A stretch of 14,823 nucleotides of DNA, taken from the NCBI GenBank assembly GCA_938030915.1, contig CALHIO010000349.1, positions 1-14,823 of the forward strand, read 5' to 3'. Origin of the DNA: an uncultured Gemmatimonadota bacterium (GTDB lineage Bacteria; Gemmatimonadota; Gemmatimonadetes; Longimicrobiales; Gaopeijiaceae). This document shows positions 1 through 5,225 of this stretch, in pieces. The notes beneath the pieces are model-generated. The model was not told the origin of the DNA and ran no database searches. It saw only the letters and a program-made list of their open reading frames with translations. Within the stretch, counting starts at the first letter, position 1; each line of letters starts with the position of its first letter. The position numbers were made by a program, and so were the translations under genes.

Positions 1-295
1 CGACCGCGCCCGCGACCAGCAGCGTGGGCACGAGGACCGTGACGAGGATGACGAGCAGCGTCATCAACGCCGCGAGAGAGACACGCCCGCCGAACTTCTG
101 CTCAAACCAGTTCTGAGCCGGCCGAAAGATGACCCCCATGAGCGCAGCCCAGAAGATCGGCTGGAAGAAGCCGGACAGGACAAGGAACATCAGAACGGTC
201 AGCGCGACGACCAGACCGAGAAGGAAGCCGGCCTCGACCCGGGCGACTCGCGCTCGTCTCCGCGACATCTCGCGCTCGCTGGCGGGATGACTCAC
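1..295 (-). CDS. AI-2E family transporter, N-terminal part (runs off left edge)
   Basis: Translating the minus strand from a GTG at 295 gives 98 residues with no stop before the window edge, so only the N-terminus is present. A basic N-terminal tail (residues 1-20) is followed by a hydrophobic helix at about 23-42, a short amphipathic stretch with QPIFWAALMGVIFRP (about 45-59), and a second long hydrophobic helix starting near 74. A helix, a 'P-I-x-W-A' segment ending in a proline, then a helix is how AI-2E transporters (PF01594 family, eight-TM permeases) begin; members export or take up autoinducer-2 or act as ion antiporters, so the substrate is open. The GTG overlaps the TGA of the preceding 143-aa gene (GTGA), implying translational coupling. 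An in-frame ATG at 268 is an alternative start; neither has a clear ribosome binding site. Confidence 0.75.
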   Translation of the reverse strand, partial: MSHPASEREMSRRRARVARVEAGFLLGLVVALTVLMFLVLSGFFQPIFWAALMGVIFRPAQNWFEQKFGGRVSLAALMTLLVILVTVLVPTLLVAGAV

Positions 296-723
296 GGCAG
301 GTCGCTCGCCCCCGATCCGTCGTCCCTGCCGCGGAGAGCATCGGACTCTGTCTTCAGTCGCCGCATCACCTCGTCCCTCGACAGGGATTGCCCTTTGATG
401 AGCCGCTCGATCTCACCCACGATCGAGTCATCATCGTCATCGGCTCCGCCGAAGAGGCCTTCTTCCGAGCCGAGCTCGTCCATGCGGCTCACGACGCTGT
501 GCAGGTTCAGCCAGCGATCGAAACGCTCGCTGGCCCGAACCACGGAGTAGAACAGGCGTGGGCGTTTACCCCGGCCCGATATGTAGTCGAGGATGATCGC
601 CACGATCGACAGGTTGAACGCGACGAGGTCCTTCAGGCCATCCAGAAAGAGCTTGACCTGAAAGATCACGAAGTCTCGGAGGGTCACGTTTCGAGACGTC
701 ACGGTCATTGGCTTGTTCGGCAT
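292..723 (-). CDS. Hypothetical membrane-associated protein, 143 aa
   Basis: The function is not recognised. The protein has a polar, basic N-terminus and then a hydrophobic stretch at about residues 32-49 (KDLVAFNLSIVAIILDYI) that could be one membrane helix or an amphipathic anchor. A basic segment follows (RGKRPR, 51-56), then an aromatic-rich region with RFDRWLNL (67-74), a run of five aspartates (95-99), and a charged C-terminal helix region (100-132). ATG at 723 is the first start; a second in-frame ATG six codons-worth of residues in (Met6) is equally possible because neither has a clear Shine-Dalgarno. The stop overlaps the start of the AI-2E transporter gene, so the two are probably co-transcribed and the small protein may be an accessory of that transporter (inference). 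It diverges from the large plus-strand operon. Confidence 0.7.
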   Translation of the reverse strand: MPNKPMTVTSRNVTLRDFVIFQVKLFLDGLKDLVAFNLSIVAIILDYISGRGKRPRLFYSVVRASERFDRWLNLHSVVSRMDELGSEEGLFGGADDDDDSIVGEIERLIKGQSLSRDEVMRRLKTESDALRGRDDGSGASDLP

Positions 724-763
724 ATGTCCAATCTACGGTCGAGGCCCTACTGTCGCTCATCGG

Positions 764-789
764 CGCCTCCGACTCTCGGGTCGGGGGCG
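764..789 (+). other. Perfect-length hairpin, 10-bp stem and 6-nt loop
   Basis: The arms CGCCTCCGAC (764-773) and GTCGGGGGCG (780-789) pair over ten positions around the loop TCTCGG. The only non-Watson-Crick pair is T768-G785, which would be a G-U wobble in a plus-strand transcript but an A-C mismatch in a minus-strand transcript, so the structure favours RNA read to the right. No U-tract follows, so it is not a standard intrinsic terminator. It lies about 180 nt upstream of the operon's first start codon. It could be a 5' UTR element, an operator dyad, or chance in GC-rich DNA. Confidence 0.4.
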
Positions 790-903
790 TCGTCGTCCGG
801 TCCTTTCGCCCTACGATGGCAACTTCGTTCGGGTTCGCCAGAGCAGATCGAAGAGACACTGGATCGGGCGCGTGGATACGTAGACAAGATACGCGTCGCA
901 GCA

Positions 904-929
904 GGAACCAATCACCCGGGGGATTCGTA
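904..929 (+). promoter_or_regulatory. Candidate ECF-sigma-type promoter of the nine-gene operon
   Basis: GGAACC at 904-909 is followed after exactly 16 nt by CGTA at 926-929. A GGAAC-type -35 with a CGT-type -10 at 16-17 nt is the common pattern of extracytoplasmic-function sigma factors. The element would start transcription near 936 and leave a leader of about 30 nt before the ATG at 967. The match is by eye only, and there is no evidence of which sigma factor is involved. A second GGAACC at 934-939 has no matching -10. Confidence 0.3.
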
Positions 930-966
930 CGAAGGAACCCCGCGCGACCAGACCCGGACCTTGCCC

Positions 967-1926
967 ATGAGGCGACTCTCCCCCGCCAGCACCATGCTGG
1001 TCTGCGCCGCACTCTCCGTGCTCGGAGCGTGTGGCAATGACCCCGGAGGAGAGCGTGCGAGTACTTCAGAACGAGTGCGGTTCGAGCCTCTCGATCGCCC
1101 CGATCGGATCGGGCGGGACCGCGCGACTCCTCGCGAGTTGCCCCCCGTCTTTCGGCCGGGCGCAGACGTTCTCGCACAGGAGGCGCCCCCGGCGGTCGGT
1201 CGACCCTCGGCAGGAACCATGGGGCCGCGAATGGCGGAGGGGGAGCTACCCGGGCGCTATCCGTTTTACTGGACCCGGGCCGTGTATTCCGGTTACGGCC
1301 GGGGGTGGTGGGGTGGACGGGGTGGTGGCTCCTGGGCCACCGACTATCCGAAGGGGGATCGTCAATTCCTCGTCGTCCTCAAGAGACTGGTCCGCCTGAA
1401 CGCGTACGACTGGGAGAACGCCGTTTCACTCGCGGACCCGAAGATTCGCCGCTTTCCGGTCATCTATGCGGTCGAGGTGGGTCGCATGGAGCTGACCGAC
1501 GAAGAGGTCGAGGGGCTGCGCAGCTACCTGGATGCCGGCGGCTTCCTGATCGTGGATGACTTCTGGGGCACGCGGGAATGGAGCGTCTTCGAGTGGAACA
1601 TGTCGCGCGTCTTCCCCGAGCGCTCGATCGAGGACATTCCACCCGATCATCCGCTCTTCAGCGCCTATTACGACATCGAGGACATCCTTCAGGTCCCCAA
1701 CATCAACAACGGGGCAAGCGGCTATCAGACGCATGAGCGGGACGGCTATGTCCCGTACGTAAAGGGCATCTTCGACGACGAGCGCCGCCTCATGGTGGTC
1801 GTGAACTGGAATACCGATCTCGGCGACGCGTGGGAGTGGGCGGAGAGCCCGTACTATCCGCTCGAGTACTCGACGTTCGCCTACGAGATGGGCGCGAACA
1901 TGATCGTCTACGGCATGAGCCACTGA
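967..1926 (+). CDS. DUF4159 domain lipoprotein (first paralogue)
   Basis: The 319-aa product begins with a lipoprotein signal: basic MRR, a hydrophobic core at 9-19, and lipobox LGAC with lipidation at Cys22. A proline-rich, low-complexity linker (about 23-98) leads to the DUF4159 region (about 99-319). This region has a Gly/aromatic patch GRGWWGGRGGGSW (111-123), WATDYP (123-128), GGFLIVDDF (191-199), DHPLF (227-231), and a YYP...GMSH end (296-319). DUF4159 has no proven biochemical function; the 'GGFLIVDDF' strand-turn resembles class I glutamine-amidotransferase-like folds (inference). I chose ATG 967 because it opens the signal peptide; the frame is open far upstream but without signal-like sequence, and the Shine-Dalgarno is weak. 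It heads the operon, 9 nt before the VWA gene, and is clearly paralogous to the DUF4159 protein at 7903-8748. Gly at +2 after Cys is compatible with outer-membrane sorting. Confidence 0.88.
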   Translation: MRRLSPASTMLVCAALSVLGACGNDPGGERASTSERVRFEPLDRPDRIGRDRATPRELPPVFRPGADVLAQEAPPAVGRPSAGTMGPRMAEGELPGRYPFYWTRAVYSGYGRGWWGGRGGGSWATDYPKGDRQFLVVLKRLVRLNAYDWENAVSLADPKIRRFPVIYAVEVGRMELTDEEVEGLRSYLDAGGFLIVDDFWGTREWSVFEWNMSRVFPERSIEDIPPDHPLFSAYYDIEDILQVPNINNGASGYQTHERDGYVPYVKGIFDDERRLMVVVNWNTDLGDAWEWAESPYYPLEYSTFAYEMGANMIVYGMSH

Positions 1927-1935
1927 GGAACGATC

Positions 1936-4230
1936 ATGGACACCCTCTTCGAGTTCCTCTTCAAGTACCGGGGCATCGCGTTCGAGCAGGGTGACTTCGC
2001 ATTCGGAGCCCCGGGCTCGTTCCGCATCTGGCTGGGCATCGCTGGAGTCATCGCAGCGAGCGCGGTCGCGACGTACACCATCGCACGCGGGAAGAGTTCG
2101 GTCGTCGACCGCGGTATCATGGCGAGTCTGCGCGTTGCCTTGCTCGGACTTCTCGTCTTCTGCCTCATGCAGCCGACCCTCCGCATCTCGACGGTCGTGC
2201 CACAACAGAACTTCGTCGGCGTGCTGATCGACGATTCGCGCAGCATGGGACTCGACAACGAGGACGGGACCCGGCGTAGCGACTTCGTGGCCGGGGCATT
2301 CACGCCGGGAACGGGCACCCTGTTCGACGGGCTGTCTGAACGATTCGTGCTGCGATTCTTTCGATTCTCGGACTTCGCCGACCGTATCGACGAGCTGGGC
2401 GAACTGACCTATGACGGTACGCGCACAGACGTTGCGCGTGCACTCGACGCTGCTCGCGAAGACCTCGCCGGAGTGCCGCTGGCCGGCCTCGTGATGGTCA
2501 CGGACGGTGCCGACAACGACGACCGGCCGCTGACGCAGGCGCTCGTGCCGCTTCAGGCGGCGGGCGTGCCGGTCTTCACTGTCGGCGTGGGCGACGAGAT
2601 CGTCGAGCCGGACATCGAACTCGGTCGAGTCGAACTGCCGCGCGCCGTGCTCGAAGGTTCGACCCTCATGGTCGATGTGGTCGTGACCCAAAACGGCTTC
2701 GGGCAACGAACCGTACCCATCATCGTCTCGGACGACACGCGGATCCTCGCCGAGGAAAGCGTGGACCTCGGACCGGATGGCGAGCCGGTCGTCGCGCGCA
2801 TCGGCTTCGAGCTCGAACAGGCCGGATCACGGCGGATCGAGTTCCAGATCCCGACTCAGTCCGGGGAACGCGTCGAGGAGAACAACCATCGTACCGCCTG
2901 GGTCGACGTACGCGGTGAGCGCGAGAAGATCCTGTACTACGAGGGTGAGCCCCGCTTCGAGGTGAAGTTCATGCGCCGGGCAGTCGAGGACGACGAGAAC
3001 CTCCAGCTCGTCGTTCTCCAGCGCACCGCCGAAAGCAAGTTCCTGCGCCTTTCGGTTTCGGACAGCACGGAGCTCGCGTTCGGATTCCCGAGCACGCGCG
3101 AGGAGTTGTACCGGTATCGCGCCCTGGTGCTCGGCTCCGTGGAGGCCTCGTTCTTCACGTATGACCAGTTGCAGATGATCGCCGACTTCGTGTCGGTGCG
3201 AGGCGGAGGCCTCCTCTTCATCGGTGGCCATAGTGCGTTCGCCGAGGGGGGCTGGATCGGAACCCCGGTGGAAGAGGTGCTGCCGGTCGTCCTGCGCGAC
3301 CCCGAGCAGACCGGACCCCAGGGGTACTTCGCCGAGGTGAAGGTCGAACCGACCCCGGCGGGCCTGGCGCACCCAGCCGTTCAGCTCGACGCCGACGTGG
3401 GTGCGGTCCCCGCGCGATGGGACTCTCTGCCGGCGCTGACGGTGGTCAACCCGATCACCCGGACGCGACCCGGGGCGACGACATTGCTCGAGGGCATCAA
3501 CACTGACGGCATCACGGGCGACCGACAGATCGTACTCGCCTTCCAGCGGTACGGACGCGGCACCTCGATCGCTCTAACGCCTCAGGACACGTGGCTATGG
3601 CAGATGCACGCCGACGTGCCGCTCGAGGACCAGAGCCACGAGTCGTTCTGGCGGCAGATGCTCCGATGGCTCGTCGACGGCGTGCCCGATGCGGTATCCG
3701 TCGTGACCGACCAGGAGCGCGTTGAGCCGGGTGAGACGGTACGCCTGGTCGCGACGATCTCGGATTCCACATATCTGGAGGTCAACGACGCGGGTGTGAC
3801 CGCCACCGTCACCAGTCCATCGGGTGTCGTCGACGAGCTGCCCGTCGAGTGGACGGTCGAGCAGGACGGCGAGTACATCGTCGAGTTCCGCCCCAGTGAG
3901 ATGGGTGACTACGAGATCACGCTCGAGGCGAGTCGCGAGGGCTCAGCACTCGGAACCGACGTCTCCGTCCTGCACGTCGCCCGAAGCGACGACGAGTACT
4001 TCTCCTCAGCTCGTCGGACATCTCTGCTTCAGCGCGTAGCCGACGAGACCGGCGGGCGTTTCTACACCGCCGATGACGTCGCCACGCTGCCGGAAGACAT
4101 CGCCATCAGCGGCGCCGGTGTGACGCTGACCGAAGAGCACGACCTGTGGGACATGCCCGCGATCTTCCTCATGATGATGCTCCTGATGGGCGCCGAGTGG
4201 GGCTTCCGTCGTGTCCGGGGGCTCGTGTGA
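1936..4230 (+). CDS. VWA and glutamine-amidotransferase-like membrane protein, 764 aa
   Basis: A large bitopic protein in which two N-terminal membrane helices (about 31-50 and 61-80) flank a short basic loop. A VWA domain follows from about 93 to 225 with MIDAS residues D99/S101/S103 (DDSRS), a GTRT segment (161-164) and TDG (189-191). Next come a beta-rich region with CARDB/Ig-like character (about 226-325), a GATase1-like region with GGGLLFIGGHSAF (423-435), an Ig-like domain (about 590-680), and a C-terminal helix (739-755) with a basic tail. By the positive-inside rule the 650-residue middle is periplasmic. The only cysteine is C76, in a membrane helix, so the amidotransferase-like fold lacks its nucleophile and should be non-catalytic. 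ATG 1936 has GAGGAA five bases upstream. The end overlaps the next gene (GTGA). It resembles the VWA/glutamine-amidotransferase proteins found beside MoxR-DUF58-BatA genes and probably interacts with MoxR or DUF58 partners (inference). Confidence 0.85.
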   Translation: MDTLFEFLFKYRGIAFEQGDFAFGAPGSFRIWLGIAGVIAASAVATYTIARGKSSVVDRGIMASLRVALLGLLVFCLMQPTLRISTVVPQQNFVGVLIDDSRSMGLDNEDGTRRSDFVAGAFTPGTGTLFDGLSERFVLRFFRFSDFADRIDELGELTYDGTRTDVARALDAAREDLAGVPLAGLVMVTDGADNDDRPLTQALVPLQAAGVPVFTVGVGDEIVEPDIELGRVELPRAVLEGSTLMVDVVVTQNGFGQRTVPIIVSDDTRILAEESVDLGPDGEPVVARIGFELEQAGSRRIEFQIPTQSGERVEENNHRTAWVDVRGEREKILYYEGEPRFEVKFMRRAVEDDENLQLVVLQRTAESKFLRLSVSDSTELAFGFPSTREELYRYRALVLGSVEASFFTYDQLQMIADFVSVRGGGLLFIGGHSAFAEGGWIGTPVEEVLPVVLRDPEQTGPQGYFAEVKVEPTPAGLAHPAVQLDADVGAVPARWDSLPALTVVNPITRTRPGATTLLEGINTDGITGDRQIVLAFQRYGRGTSIALTPQDTWLWQMHADVPLEDQSHESFWRQMLRWLVDGVPDAVSVVTDQERVEPGETVRLVATISDSTYLEVNDAGVTATVTSPSGVVDELPVEWTVEQDGEYIVEFRPSEMGDYEITLEASREGSALGTDVSVLHVARSDDEYFSSARRTSLLQRVADETGGRFYTADDVATLPEDIAISGAGVTLTEEHDLWDMPAIFLMMMLLMGAEWGFRRVRGLV

Positions 4231-5225
4231 GAGTCTCTGCGCTCCTCCTCGTCGCATCGCTCGTCGCCCCGCTCGACCTCGCCGCCCAGGGCCGCACCCA
4301 CAGCATGATCGTGGTCGGGCTCGGTGGTGAAGAGCGCTATCGACAGAGCTTCCACGACGAGGCTTCACAGATCTACACGGCCCTGATCGAGCGCCACGGG
4401 ATTCCGGCCGAGAATGTCACCTATCTCGGAGAGCGGGTCGACGTCGCACCGGACATGATCTCGATGAGGTCGACCCGCGCGAACGTACTTCAGGTGCTCG
4501 GTGAGATCGCTCAGGCCGCCGGCCCGCTCGACCGACTCTTCGTCGTGCTCATCGGTCACGGCACGATGGGTCGCGAAGAGCCTCAGTTCAATCTGCCGGG
4601 ACCGGACCTCGTGCCATCCGACTTCCAGCAGGGACTGACGGCGTTCCCGACCCAGACGCTGGCTCTGGTGCACACGGGAACGGCAAGTGGCGGGTTCATC
4701 GCACCCCTGTCCGGGCCGAATCGCATTCTGGTCGCCGCGACGCGGAATGAGCGGCAGCTCAACGCGACGGAGTTCGGTCAGTTCTTCGCGGCTGCGATCG
4801 CGGGCGAGGACGCCGACCTCGACAAGGATGAGCGCGTCTCCCTTCTCGAAGCGTTCCTCTATACGCGCCGGGAGGTCGAGCGTCTGTACGAAAACGAGAA
4901 CGAGCTGCTCACGGAGAATGCTGTTCTCGACGATAACGGAGACGGAGCACCGAGCCATAATGCGGGACTCGCCGAACCGGACGGCCCCCTCGCGGCCACC
5001 TTCCAGCTCGGCGGCGTCTCGGGTACCGCGGGCCAGATACCGGATGACCCGGAACTCGCCCGCCTGTACGAGGAGCGCAACGAGATCCAGGCCCTGATCG
5101 ACGAGGTTCGGGCACGACGCGCGTCGATGACCGAAGACCAGTACCTCGACACGGTCGAACCCTTCCTGATCCAGCTCGCGCTCAAGAACCGGGAAATCCG
5201 GGCGCTCGAGGAGGGCGGTCGGTGA
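4227..5225 (+). CDS. Secreted caspase/legumain-like pseudo-peptidase, 332 aa
   Basis: A Sec signal (about 1-20, ending LAAQ) is followed by a caspase-hemoglobinase-type fold. The first strand is SMIVVGLGG (26-34). An LFVVLIGHGT block (104-113) carries the catalytic-type His111. At the position of the usual DxCxSG motif this protein has THTG-type sequence: HTGTASGG (149-156), placing Thr152 where the catalytic Cys should be. NRILVAATRNERQLNATEFGQ (165-185) matches the block after the active site in such proteins. There is no cysteine anywhere in the 332 residues, so it cannot be a cysteine protease. D197-x-D199-x-D201...S205..E208 fits a 12-residue EF-hand loop, and DDNGDG (235-240) is a second calcium-loop-like motif. 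The C-terminus (275-330) is a charged coiled helix. I start at GTG 4227 (GTGA overlap with the VWA gene) because it opens the signal peptide. A scaffold or sensor role is inferred. Confidence 0.78.
   Translation: MRVSALLLVASLVAPLDLAAQGRTHSMIVVGLGGEERYRQSFHDEASQIYTALIERHGIPAENVTYLGERVDVAPDMISMRSTRANVLQVLGEIAQAAGPLDRLFVVLIGHGTMGREEPQFNLPGPDLVPSDFQQGLTAFPTQTLALVHTGTASGGFIAPLSGPNRILVAATRNERQLNATEFGQFFAAAIAGEDADLDKDERVSLLEAFLYTRREVERLYENENELLTENAVLDDNGDGAPSHNAGLAEPDGPLAATFQLGGVSGTAGQIPDDPELARLYEERNEIQALIDEVRARRASMTEDQYLDTVEPFLIQLALKNREIRALEEGGR

Larger units (their letters stand above)
724..966. other. Divergent intergenic region (243 nt)
   Basis: This is the space between the start of the minus-strand 143-aa gene and the start of the plus-strand DUF4159 lipoprotein gene. 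Promoters for both transcription units should lie here. The plus-strand reading frame of the DUF4159 gene stays open through the region, but the upstream residues are low-complexity Arg/Ser/Pro-rich shadow sequence and the lipoprotein signal starts at 967, so I treat it as non-coding. It holds a hairpin (764-789) and an ECF-like promoter candidate (904-929). I could not identify a convincing sigma70-type promoter on either strand. Confidence 0.6.

Noticed and set aside
388..966. Upstream extension of the first DUF4159 gene
   Set aside because: The frame is open from 388, but it overlaps the minus-strand 143-aa gene and is low-complexity. The lipoprotein signal and lipobox begin at the ATG at 967.
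1426..2706. 426-residue minus-strand frame
   Set aside because: It is antisense to two confident genes, is His/Arg/Glu-biased, and shows no family motif.
4227..5225. Calling this an active caspase or C13 peptidase
   Set aside because: No cysteine exists in the protein; only the fold-level motifs and His111 are kept.
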